This document shows, in pieces, positions 21,537 through 30,707 of a stretch of DNA of 64,000 nt (its first letter is position 1; each line of letters begins with the position of its first letter). Source of the DNA: Jackrogersella multiformis (taxonomy: Eukaryota; Ascomycota; Sordariomycetes; Xylariales; Hypoxylaceae); assembly GCA_902806575.1 (NCBI GenBank), contig CADCXD010000005.1, forward strand, positions 1,240,001 through 1,304,000, given 5' to 3'. Under the pieces are notes generated by a model. It ran no database searches, was not told the DNA's origin, and saw only the letters and a list, made by a program, of their open reading frames with translations. The position numbers and the translations under genes were made by a program.

Positions 21537-22509
21537 GTTGAGGTCGATATGTGAGGGGTTGATAGGTGATGTGAAGTGATGTGATGGGAGGGTTTGAGTG
21601 AATGCTGTGCTGGATTGAAGTGAAGTGTGTGCGTGGTGTTTGTGTAGGTAGTTTACTCGTTAAGTCAATCTACAAGTTGGCTACCAGTATTTCATATTGA
21701 GTCGCGGGTAGAAAATGCGACGCGAATATGTGAATACCTCAGGCTAGGTACCTAGGTAGGTATGTGAGTAAGTGCGAATATGTGAAGGTGCTGGGTTGCG
21801 TTGTTGAGTTGCTTAGTAGAGTTCTAGCCTTAGGTACTTCAAATGTTGTGAATTCAATGTCATTAAATCACAGGAAGCGGCTCGAGTCTAGCAGCAGCAG
21901 GGGCAAAGGCAATAAGGTCGGCAACAACCCCCCTCGGACTGTTTGCCTCTGTTTGTAATATCTAGTAGCTTTTAGGTGGCTGATCGCGGGTAAAATACTA
22001 AAATGCATAAAAAAGGTGATGAGAGTTACGGAAAGAGCTACAAGTGTTTTGATGGTATTGATGCACGTGATCTTAGAAGTGTACCACTACCTAGATACTT
22101 AGATACTTGCAGTTTAGATACCTTAGTATGTACATGTATGTATTTACCAGGTACCTAGTTATCGATAAGATAAACACAGTGCATATCCATTTCGTAATCG
22201 TGCCAAGGATACCTACCTAGGAGGTAGGTACCGTATGATCCAAGCTTACAACTGTAATCTGTACATACTTCGTAATAAAACTGGCGTACCTGAGGCTACT
22301 TACTGACTTGCAGCTTGAGCCTTGTAATTGAACCTGGCCTTGCATGCGACAATATCTGGATCTCAAACAAAACAGCGTACATACGGGTAGAGAGAGAAAA
22401 AACCAAATAAATATCCTCCACCATCAGAACATCGGAAATCATACATCTACCGCACAACCTCCCGTACCCATTCTTGCTCACAATTTTCTATCCCATTGCC
22501 ATCGCCAAT
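21537..22509. other. Divergent intergenic region, RTT103-like gene and clathrin light chain
   Basis: A promoter region for two divergent genes, with palindrome copies at about 21744-21760 and 22205-22231 and GTGA-rich DNA near 21550-21600. No gene was seen. Confidence 0.6.
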
Positions 22510-23368
22510 ATGGCAGACAGATTCCCGTCTTTGGATGATTTTGACTCCGGTGGTAAGTAAAGCTACCTAACCCCTGATTCTTTTTTTTTCTCCTCTCGTG
22601 TTCTTTTCCCTCTTGCCATTTGCTATTTGTTAACTATTGACTTCTCTTTTTAGCCCAGACTGGCATCCAAGATGTCGGTTCACCGTCGGCCGATGATTTC
22701 CTAGCTCGAGAGCGCGCTCTCCTTGGTGAAGACGCGACACAATTTACAACCGGCAACGAGTCTGCTGCTTTAGCAGATCCCTCGTCTGATGACCTTCTAG
22801 GTGGAGGTGGCGAGACTACCCAGTTCGAGAGCCAATTCCCAGATATTACCACTTCCAATGAGGTTAGTGGTTTCCGAGATCTCCGTCACAAGGTCATCTT
22901 CCTAACTCTTAACATCAGCAAGTTGCACCGGGAGGTACCATCACCGGCCCGTCCGTCAACTTCAACTCGGGCTATAGCGCCTTTGTCTCGGAAGAAGAAG
23001 AACCTGAGGTGATCAAGCAGTGGCGCGAGAAGCGCGATGCCGGCAACGCTAAGCGGGCCGAGCAATTCGCTGCCCAGAAGGCCGAGACGATTAAGGAGGC
23101 ACAGCAGAACATCGACGACTTCTACGAGAACTACAACACCAAGAAGGAAAAGACCATCGCGCAGACCCGCAAGGACGCAGAGCAATTCCTAGCGAGCCGA
23201 GACGACACTACCTCCGGCGGCACGAGCTGGGAGCGCATTTCTAAGCTGGTTGATGTGAGCGGCAAAGGTCAGAAGGGTGGTGCTACCGGTTCGGGCAAGG
23301 AACGGTTCCGTGAGCTGTTGATGAGCTTGCGCAAAGACGAGAAAGCTCCTGGAGCTGAAGGATACTGA
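22510..23368 (+). CDS. CLC1: Clathrin light chain
   Basis: Three exons, 22510-22552, 22654-22862 and 22919-23368, encode 233 residues. The N-terminus MADRFPSLDDFDSG followed by an acidic, Gly/Ser-rich region (SADDFLARERALLGED, QFESQFPDI) is typical of fungal clathrin light chains. The central segment, from EPEVIKQWREKRDAGNAKRA through a long alanine/glutamate/lysine-rich helix, is the heavy-chain-binding coiled coil (about residues 115-170). The C-terminus has SWERISKLVDVSG and RFRELLMSLRKDE, the conserved tail motif. The protein caps and regulates clathrin triskelia in endocytosis and trans-Golgi traffic. The gene converges with the COX7-like gene 379 bases downstream. Confidence 0.95.
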
Positions 23369-23747
23369 ATATGTTGTCGCCAACTAGTTCACATGATGGC
23401 CTAGGAACATGATTCATGGAGTCTACCAGCTGGTTGGCTCATATCACAACGGTAGCTCTGAGCAGACCACTACCAATGTAGGCTGTACTTAGATAACACT
23501 CACACACGCAGGTAAACAAGCAGGCATTGGGTCATTTTCTATGCCTTGGGCGTAATGGACTGATTTCAAATAACTTCGTAATTCCTCTCTATGCCGAGGA
23601 TTTATTTATGAAGCCAATATGACTAAATAGAAACTCGTAAGAATTTGTGTTGCTAACGACTGTCTATTTCTCAGACTAGTTGGACACTTTTGGTCCTCTT
23701 CTTTCCTCTCTCTTATAAAGTTGCTCCTCCGTATTGCGCCCTCCGGC
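23369..23747. other. Short intergenic region between convergent genes
   Basis: A 379-base shared 3' flank. Only AT-rich DNA and pyrimidine runs are seen. Confidence 0.55.
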
Positions 23748-24224
23748 TTAGTCCTTGCCGAACCAGGTGTTGTGGCCCATGATCTTGCGTCCTACCATGT
23801 ACATGGTGGCTGTTGTCCTTGTTAGATTATGTCATTCTAAAATTTATTCGAAGAACGAACCTCCGAATGTGCCCCATAGGAGGGTATAGTAGGGTATCAA
23901 TAGCATGTTGCTTCGTGGGTTCTGCGTCATATTCGGTTAATCGAGGATCTATCGGAGAGCACCCGGTTCATTTCGGAGACATACGATCTTCCAGACACGG
24001 GTGTGCTGGTTATAGGCTTGCTGGTAGAACCTCTGGTGCTGAGGCACCTTGTTTTGGCCGTCGAGAAATCTGTATGCCTGTGATTAATATACCTAGATAC
24101 GTCAAGGAAGATAACTCCATCATTCGTGAAGGCATTCGAGCCCACGGCTAGACGCAACGAAGCCATTGGTGTTTACATAAACCACCTCACTAGTACCGGG
24201 ACTTAGGAATCGTACATACCCCAT
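23748..24224 (-). CDS. COX7: Cytochrome c oxidase subunit 7 (COX7/VIIa)-like small protein, four exons
   Basis: Spliced by hand on the minus strand: exon 1 24224-24220 (only ATGGG), exon 2 24069-23985, exon 3 23921-23861, exon 4 23809-23748, giving 70 residues. Introns begin GTATGT, GTATGT and GTTCGT and end CAG, and introns 2 and 3 have TTAAC or CTAAC branch-like sites close to their ends. The product starts MGFLDGQNKVPQHQRFYQQA. After a Trp-Lys it has NPRSNMLLIPYYTLLWGTFG, whose Pro-Arg-Ser and Leu-x-x-Pro-Tyr pattern matches the segment before the single membrane helix of yeast Cox7. It ends GHNTWFGKD. One hydrophobic helix spans about residues 34-55. The family protein is a nuclear-encoded small subunit of complex IV in the inner mitochondrial membrane. 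Splicing and identity are from reading alone. Exon 1 is the least certain part, because a 5-base coding exon leaves little to check. Confidence 0.7.
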
Positions 24225-24648
24225 TTTCGCAGTTTCTTTAGATTTGTTTGGAAGTTGGTTATGGATGTGTTGGAGAAGAGCTGTTGTCGAACTTTTGGAT
24301 GAAGCGATTCAAGAATCGAATGATTGGATGCTCGGATAGGCAGTGTTCGATTATGACTAAGCGGTAAAATCTCGGTTGACATTGGATGATTGCCGGGCTA
24401 GTGGCTCTCATTAGCTTAATAAGGTTGGGTCTTAAAATTCGACCTTTTTTTCCAGGGTGCAGTTACCAGTACCTACACCTGCATATACCTAGGTACATGC
24501 CTAGGCATCTTGGACTTTAGTAGCTCTTCACTTTTTATTTTTTGCTTTTTACTTTTTACTCTTGCGATCCTAACTTCAGTATTTAGCAGTTACCAACCAT
24601 CTTTCAACCGCCACGCAGTTGGGTTAATGGCGTCTAGTATGTGACTGC
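24225..24648. promoter_or_regulatory. Bidirectional promoter region, COX7-like and PPR-like genes
   Basis: These 424 bases separate two divergent start codons whose products are both predicted to be mitochondrial. The region has an AT-rich, TTTTTACTTTTTACT-type pyrimidine stretch near 24530-24560 and a CCTAGGTACATGCCTAGG palindrome pair near 24488. A five-codon upstream ORF (ATG at 24627, TGA at 24642) precedes the PPR-like start. Exact promoter elements cannot be assigned by eye. Confidence 0.5.
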
Positions 24649-27102
24649 ATGATAGTAATGCGATTGGTGGGAGTTGCCCTCCGAGATGTGAAGCCAAAAC
24701 GGGTTATCCTCCATCCGCAATTCCCTCTTCTTCCTCGACCTTTTCACATATATAATTGGGATGCTCGGCACTACCTCTCGACCACATCCTTGAATGAGTC
24801 GAAGAGTCCTGTCGACCTACTCATATCAGGGCTGTCTTCCGATCACCAAACGATACGGAATACGTCTGCGCAGGAGCAGGAGCAGAAGTCGACCCTCCCA
24901 CTGATTCAAGATTCAAAGTTGTTCGGGAAATGGAGGTCGCTGCTGACCAACCCCTTCCGGCTTTCTGTTGAGTCCGATTTTTACCGGCGCGGGCCTGCCA
25001 AGATATGGCGAAGCTCACTATTGGTGGACAGGCTCGAAAACCGTGGCGATCTCGTCTTATGGAGCCTTCTCTTGGATTATCAGAAGAGGATCAACGGGGA
25101 CTCCGGCGTCAGGGACGTATGGAAAGGGCTTTGGGGCCGGAAGACCCTATACGATATCCAGAGCTCGCTTGCGCCTTTCTTCTGGCAAACAACCTTGGAG
25201 GCCGCAGTGAATCTGGAGGACAACAAATTCCTGGAGGGCATATGGATCTACAGCGAGTGGATGTACGACAGGCATGGCGTGAAGTGGCCGCACCTATACT
25301 CGACGGTGCTGTCGCATCTTTTGCGGACTCGCCAGCACTGTCAAGCCCTGAAATGGCAATTGCGACTCACTCCAAACTTCTATCCCGGCGCCGAAGAGTT
25401 TGCGAGAATAATCAAGCAGTTCGCAGATGACCAGGAGCTCTACCGTACTCCTACACTCGAATCCATTTACATTGCAAATCGTGATAAGAAACTGTACGAC
25501 CTTCTTGTTCCGTATTTATATAACTTAGGTGCTTCTCAGCTCGCGGCAAAATGGCGAGGTATATGTATTCGCCATGACGATATGCCCCTGACGCATGTAC
25601 CCGTTCGGCCTTTTCTGAGATTTCTGCAGGGTTATTTCCCCCATGAATCACTTCAGCCTGAGGAATCTGCTGCTATTGCCAACTCTAGTTTTGAATCCAC
25701 GGAGGATGTTAGATCTATTGAGATCTCTCGAGAATTCATCAATCGTGTACATGGTGGCACGTTTGGTATCAGTGTCAAAAATTACAATGATGCACTGGGG
25801 GCCAAGTGGCTGGCTAGCTCTTGGATCAGTTTGGACATAGCTATCTCGACAATATCTGCTTTAGGCATTGAACAGATTGGCCCGCTATCATTGCAGTCCA
25901 TTGCCTTGAGAGAGGGATCCTCGGAGGGTGTGTTGAATCGCATCGAGCAGCTAAGAGAGAAGGGGATATCAATTGTCGATTCAAGCTATCGCAGACTTGT
26001 GCTCTATTTTGCCAAGATCAAGGACGACGATCTTTTGCTCGATCTCCTCCATAGCGATCTTCATCCCGTTGTGTTTGATGATTCGCCGCTCCAAGCACGA
26101 CTCGTCGTGTCTACGGCTGAATCAGGGGATTGGCGGACACATCGGCTCATGCTGGTTTCAAAGCTCATGGTAACGGAGGAATGCAATCGAGAAGTAGCCA
26201 ATGCACTCGCCCGCGCTTACATATTACAAAAAGATCTGCATAGACTCTCGAAGTTACTTATTGACATGAAGACCATGGAAATCCCAATCAATCAGGACCA
26301 GACCAGTCTCATATTCGATGGCCTCATTAACGATGCTAAATCTATATTACTCCCCGGGGATTCACTCTACTTCTACCTACCTGTTTGCCGACAGCTAGCC
26401 TCTATGGAAGTTCCTGTTCCAATTCGCTGTTGGAGAAAGATTTTATTTTGTCTTTCTCGACAATGCAAACTCGACGACCTAGAAAAGGTTTGTGTCGAAT
26501 TAGTGGATATGTTCACTTGCTTCCAGTCATCCCGTCCGGGTTTCGTCCCTCTACACCCAGAGGACATACCGGAGCCTATAAAGAACCCGCTCTCTGGTAT
26601 CGAGAACCTCCTTGGTGTCTATGTTCCTTTAGACTTACCCTCGCGAACGCCACTCCACCCACTGCGCCAGATATTCGACAAAAAGCTGCTAAGTACCATT
26701 CTACGCTGTTCGTTTTACTCTTCTTCTACCTTGCAAACGCATCATCAGCAACCCGGGGGATCAGACGGTGTCCGGGCCGTTAGATTACTAGGGGTGCTTC
26801 GCGATCGAGGCTTACTTGTCAACCGAGCGCTCTTAGCCACTTGGGTCAAGCTGCGCCTCGTCACCCTCTATGGACCGGGCTATCCAACGAAGAGGATTTT
26901 ACAGGTTGCTAGAGCGAGCAATACCCTAACTTTGAAAGAAATAAAGTCTCTATTAGACGAAGCCTGGGGAGAAGAATTCCTTCCGCCAATCGAAGAACTG
27001 CAAGCAGAGATCGCAACTCGCGGCCAGAAGGAGATGTTGAAGAATTTGGACTACCTACAGAGCGTAGGAAAGACGCCGAATCAACTTCGCATTGTGTTAT
27101 GA
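24649..27102 (+). CDS. Mitochondrial PPR-like helical-repeat protein (unassigned family member)
   Basis: A single exon of 817 residues. The N-terminus (MIVMRLVGVALRDVKPKR, later RHYLSTTSLNES) is basic, hydrophobic and without acids until residue 13, as expected of a mitochondrial presequence. The body is a run of amphipathic helical pairs without membrane segments, for example LVLWSLLLDYQKRINGDSG, WPHLYSTVLSHLLRTRQHC and VRAVRLLGVLRDRGLLVNRA. The style is that of fungal pentatricopeptide proteins that bind mitochondrial transcripts (Pet309/Cya5-like or ribosome-associated). I cannot assign an ortholog and the repeats are too degenerate to count by eye. A short upstream ORF starts 22 bases before the ATG, which could lower translation. 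The gene is divergent from the COX7-like gene and convergent with TLG2 (299-base gap). RNA binding is inference. Confidence 0.7.
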   Translation: MIVMRLVGVALRDVKPKRVILHPQFPLLPRPFHIYNWDARHYLSTTSLNESKSPVDLLISGLSSDHQTIRNTSAQEQEQKSTLPLIQDSKLFGKWRSLLTNPFRLSVESDFYRRGPAKIWRSSLLVDRLENRGDLVLWSLLLDYQKRINGDSGVRDVWKGLWGRKTLYDIQSSLAPFFWQTTLEAAVNLEDNKFLEGIWIYSEWMYDRHGVKWPHLYSTVLSHLLRTRQHCQALKWQLRLTPNFYPGAEEFARIIKQFADDQELYRTPTLESIYIANRDKKLYDLLVPYLYNLGASQLAAKWRGICIRHDDMPLTHVPVRPFLRFLQGYFPHESLQPEESAAIANSSFESTEDVRSIEISREFINRVHGGTFGISVKNYNDALGAKWLASSWISLDIAISTISALGIEQIGPLSLQSIALREGSSEGVLNRIEQLREKGISIVDSSYRRLVLYFAKIKDDDLLLDLLHSDLHPVVFDDSPLQARLVVSTAESGDWRTHRLMLVSKLMVTEECNREVANALARAYILQKDLHRLSKLLIDMKTMEIPINQDQTSLIFDGLINDAKSILLPGDSLYFYLPVCRQLASMEVPVPIRCWRKILFCLSRQCKLDDLEKVCVELVDMFTCFQSSRPGFVPLHPEDIPEPIKNPLSGIENLLGVYVPLDLPSRTPLHPLRQIFDKKLLSTILRCSFYSSSTLQTHHQQPGGSDGVRAVRLLGVLRDRGLLVNRALLATWVKLRLVTLYGPGYPTKRILQVARASNTLTLKEIKSLLDEAWGEEFLPPIEELQAEIATRGQKEMLKNLDYLQSVGKTPNQLRIVL

Positions 27103-27352
27103 GTGTAGACGCGATGCGTATATGTACAGTGTGATATAGCATAGAGATACCCCGGATTCACAGGGGACATAGACGAGAGAGCATGTACACATGTGAGATA
27201 GAATTAAAATTTAAAGTAAACTTGTTTGGGACATAGGTCTCATTGTCGTTTCCTGCGCCTGCGATAACTCGCCCGACTAAGATAGATAGCTAATACAAAT
27301 GGCTCCAAGACAGGACTCGAGCCCGGTTTTTACAACACCGTACTTCATACAT

Positions 27353-27379
27353 GGCTTTCTAGCTTTCTAGCTTTCTAGC
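27353..27379. repeat. Triple CTTTCTAG tandem repeat
   Basis: Three adjacent copies of the octamer GCTTTCTA/CTTTCTAG, in the gap between the PPR-like gene and TLG2, just before the TLG2 stop. Confidence 0.8.
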
Positions 27380-27401
27380 GTATAACACAAAATATTTCTC
27401 G

Positions 27402-28632
27402 TCAGCCTCCATCGCCGTCTCCAACGCCGCCTCCTCCGCCACCGCGGTTCTTGGGCTTAATGGCTAGCAGTATTATGGCGCCGACGATGAGCAGCGCGAG
27501 GAGGAGTATAAGCTTGCGCTTGGTGGACTTCTTCTGGTAGCCGGCGGCGACGACGAGCTCGCGGTCGGCGCCCTTGACGTCGGCGGCCATGCGCTCGACG
27601 TTGTAGTCGATGCGGTCGAGCATCGTGCCCTGGTCGATGATCATGGTCTGCAGGTCGCGGAACAGGTCCGACAGCTCGATGATGCCCTGCGCGATGTCCT
27701 CGATCTCGCGCTCGCGCTGGAGGATCACGGCGTCGTTGCCGTGGAGCAGCCTCTGCTGCGTCGTCTGCTGCAGGGCCGTCTGCGAGTACGACCGGTCGGC
27801 GTCGGACTCGAGGAGGGACGGGTCGGCCGCGTAGCTACCGCCGCCGGTGCCGCCGAGGGGTGTTGCGGATCGCTCGCCTCCGGGCGAGACGGCGCCTAGG
27901 CCGGACATGCCGCGGAGCTCTAGGGTTTGGTCAGCATTGGGGCGTCCAATTTAGGCCATCGTCGCTTAGGGTAGATTACTCTTTAAATATGCGCTCTGCT
28001 TTTTCCGGAAGCCGGCGCTTGCCTCTTGCACCCTCGCGGCGAGGCTCCTTTGTATGTTCTTGGCCATGGTCTCCTCGGCCCTCGTCATGGCGCCGCTCTG
28101 CTTGCTCTCGCGCACCATCTGCTCGACGCGCTGTATGCAGCGGTGGCACTCGTGGAAGCTCTTTGTGATGTTCTGGGTGAGGCGCTCGATCTCGCCCTCC
28201 TCGGCCTTCTTGGCCTCCTCGTCGTTGAAGCCGGGCAGCACGTGTTTCTGATGTAGGCGCTCGAGGGTCTGGGACTTCCGGGCGATGTCGGCAAGCAAGT
28301 CGGTGACCTCGTCGTTGATATCGGCCCAGCGCGGGGGCAGCAGGTCCATCTCGATCACAGCGTCGCCGTCGTCGTGGTAGTCGGCGCCCGACAGCAAGCC
28401 CTGCTGGTCCTCGGCGGCGGCGGCACTGCCGCTAACGCGACCGAATTCCGAGAAGCCATTTCCGACGCCGCCGCTGGGGCCGGGGCCGTACCGCGTCTTC
28501 TTCGCCGGGTGGTGGGCGTAGGATTGGCGGTAGGATATGTAGCTATATGATTTTTTTGGTATATAAGTATCAAAAGCTCAGACACCGTGAATTGCGATAG
28601 CTGTCTTACAGGTTGGTGCGGTCTCGCCACAT
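27402..28632 (-). CDS. TLG2: t-SNARE Tlg2 / syntaxin-16-like
   Basis: Three exons on the minus strand, 28632-28610, 28542-27980 and 27919-27402, give 367 residues. The start MWRDRTNLYISYRQSYAHH is the fungal Tlg2 N-terminus, which in the family binds the SM protein Vps45. A syntaxin three-helix N-domain follows (about 70-190, with LPPRWADINDEVTDLLADI and FRKKQSAYLKKLRG). The Qa-SNARE motif covers about 263-325 (QREREIEDIAQGIIELSDLF, with the zero-layer Gln in LFRDLQTM, then MLDRIDYNVERM). A single C-terminal membrane helix is at about 332-351 (LILLLALLIVGAIILLAI). The protein ends in an unusual Gly/Asp-rich lumenal tail of about 15 residues (six Gly in a row), longer than the few residues usual after a SNARE anchor. 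It acts in endosome-to-trans-Golgi fusion. The coding DNA is GC-rich at third positions. Confidence 0.93.
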
Positions 28633-29709
28633 GGCGGACGCGGATAGAAGGGATGACCACCCTCACTTTGGCTTCTCCGGGATGGAATAATGGGAATTTA
28701 GAAGAGGGAATTGAGTATTTGAAGGGGAAATATTATGACTGAGAAAAAAGAATACGTCGTTAGTAACTTTAGTAATCTGACATTTGGTGATAAGTGAGCG
28801 ACAGGACAAGTTGTATGTATGATTACGATAGCTGTAGTACCTAGGTAGGTAGTATTGAATAGTTGAATTATTGCCAGCTCCCTACAGCTGACGTAGCTCC
28901 GACCGATCTAGGCAGTACCTATGCGATACTGAGATACTGCGATACTGCGATACTGCGATACTTAAATCTCCTTTCGGGGCTAGGTACCTAGGTACATGGA
29001 AGCTACAGAGTTACAGACCTCAGTTACAGAGTCGCACAGCTGGCTGATTTAATTGATTCGATTGGCATTTAGACGAAAACGTGCTCTAGTGTGCACTAGT
29101 TTAGTCAATATACACTAGTGTAATGGATAGATGCAAATCAGCCTAACCTGAGAACGGCCTAGCACGATGACCTTGGAAGTTATTTAAGTTTCACAACATG
29201 TACCCAGGTATGTATTATGCATTTATTAAGACGATATTAGTAAGATGGGGTTGCTTAATTAAATGTGTTTCGTAGGACTGACGAATTATCTTTATCAGGC
29301 GATAAAAGGCGACGGCTGAGGGCAAACACCACTGTTCGGCTGCCTCCTACCCCCTCTCTCCCTGTTTCCTCTCCCCCCCCCCTTTTAAAAGGTACCTAAA
29401 GCTAGGTACCTAGGTACCTAGCAGGCCTGAGCAAAAGCCCCTCCATCATTATTCCCTCCCCACTGTTTTATGAAATCCAGCCCTGCCTTGTTCTTCGTTA
29501 TTATTATTATTATCATTCTTCAATACAATCCCTGACGATTCTCAAAACTAAAGAGGCCGTCTCTTCCTCCTTGGCAAAAACATACCTTTCTTGTGGTAAA
29601 CTGCAACAAGCGACGACAAGTGACATTCGTTATTTTTTGCTACATCACATAACTTCCAGCTACCGCATTCCCTGCACTACAGAACAAAATAAAAACAAAC
29701 AGCTCAATC
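28633..29709. other. Divergent intergenic region, TLG2 and calmodulin
   Basis: A promoter region of about 1 kb. It holds a GATACTGC tandem repeat (28924-28961), palindrome copies at 28979-28996 and 29391-29422, a C-tract near 29373-29383 and a TTATTATTATTAT run near 29498-29512. The long pyrimidine-rich stretch before the calmodulin ATG is typical of highly expressed fungal genes. No gene was seen. Confidence 0.6.
28924..28961. repeat. GATACTGC/GATACTGA tandem repeat
   Basis: Four to five consecutive octamers GATACTGC (the first ends in GA), in the TLG2-calmodulin intergenic region. Confidence 0.85.
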
Positions 29710-30707
29710 ATGGTGCGTTCTACTTGATACACACACAGTCACCGCCAATCCAAGAGAAGAGCCCCGCCGATGAGGGGCTTAGGATGAGTTTGAAAATAGG
29801 AAAATAGGACTCGCGCTGACAATGTCTTCTATCACCATAGGCTGACTCTCTAACCGAAGAACAAGTCTCAGAGTTCAAGGAGGCATTCTCTCTCTTTGTA
29901 AGTGTCTCCCAAATACATATTACCCTCTATCCCTCGATACTAGTTACTCGAACTGCCTCGTCGTTGATGACGTATCTGCTAACAGTCGCGTAGGACAAGG
30001 ACGGTGATGGTATGTTAACCTCTTGTCGACCCTCGTGAAAACTCTTTCTTGGATCGATATATATGCAAGCAGATACATCACAGCTCTTTTATCTACTTCG
30101 TATCTTCATGTCAACCAACTGAGTCGACTGACCTCAACCCCTCTCAGGACAAATCACAACGAAGGAGCTCGGCACGGTCATGCGATCGCTGGGCCAGAAC
30201 CCCTCCGAGTCCGAACTGCAGGACATGATCAACGAAGTCGATGCTGACAACAACGGAACTATCGACTTCCCTGGTGAGTTTTATCGCTGCCTGGCGCAAA
30301 GTCGCATTACTTCCTGGAACGAGGCTGATTTTCTGGTCGCACAGAATTCTTGACCATGATGGCTCGTAAGATGAAGGACACCGACTCCGAAGAAGAAATC
30401 CGAGAAGCTTTCAAGGTTCGATGCTCGTAGCCGCCTAAATTAATACTCGGTTGCTTATATGGAATCAGGTTTTCGATCGTGACAACAACGGCTTCATCTC
30501 TGCCGCCGAGCTCCGTCACGTCATGACCTCCATCGGGGAGAAGCTCACTGATGACGAGGTGGACGAGATGATCCGCGAGGCTGATCAGGACGGCGACGGC
30601 CGCATCGACTGTAAAGAGCCCTACCACTATGATGCGAGACCTATAGACACCATACTAACTCTGACAATACAGACAACGAGTTCGTCCAGCTGATGATGCA
30701 GAAGTAA
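29710..30707 (+). CDS. CMD1: Calmodulin
   Basis: Seven exons: 29710-29712, 29841-29897, 29994-30009, 30148-30273, 30345-30415, 30469-30610 and 30673-30707, encode 149 residues. The start is [20 protein letters not shown]. Four intact EF-hand loops follow: [36 protein letters not shown] and [12 protein letters not shown], and the protein ends FVQLMMQK. Every loop keeps the acidic residue at position 12, so all four sites should bind calcium, unlike budding-yeast calmodulin, which has lost one. Exon 1 codes for the initiator Met alone and exon 3 for only 16 bases. This early-intron layout is known for filamentous fungal calmodulin genes. The protein is the calcium sensor for calcineurin and calmodulin-dependent kinases. 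Many introns in so short a gene explain why no long open frame is visible. Confidence 0.98.

Noticed and set aside
27290..27345. Minus-strand GGCTCGAGTCC and GGCTCCAAG, resembling tRNA T-arm and acceptor pieces
   Set aside because: The T-stem has a mismatch, no D arm or pairing acceptor strand lies at the right distance, and there is no variable loop.
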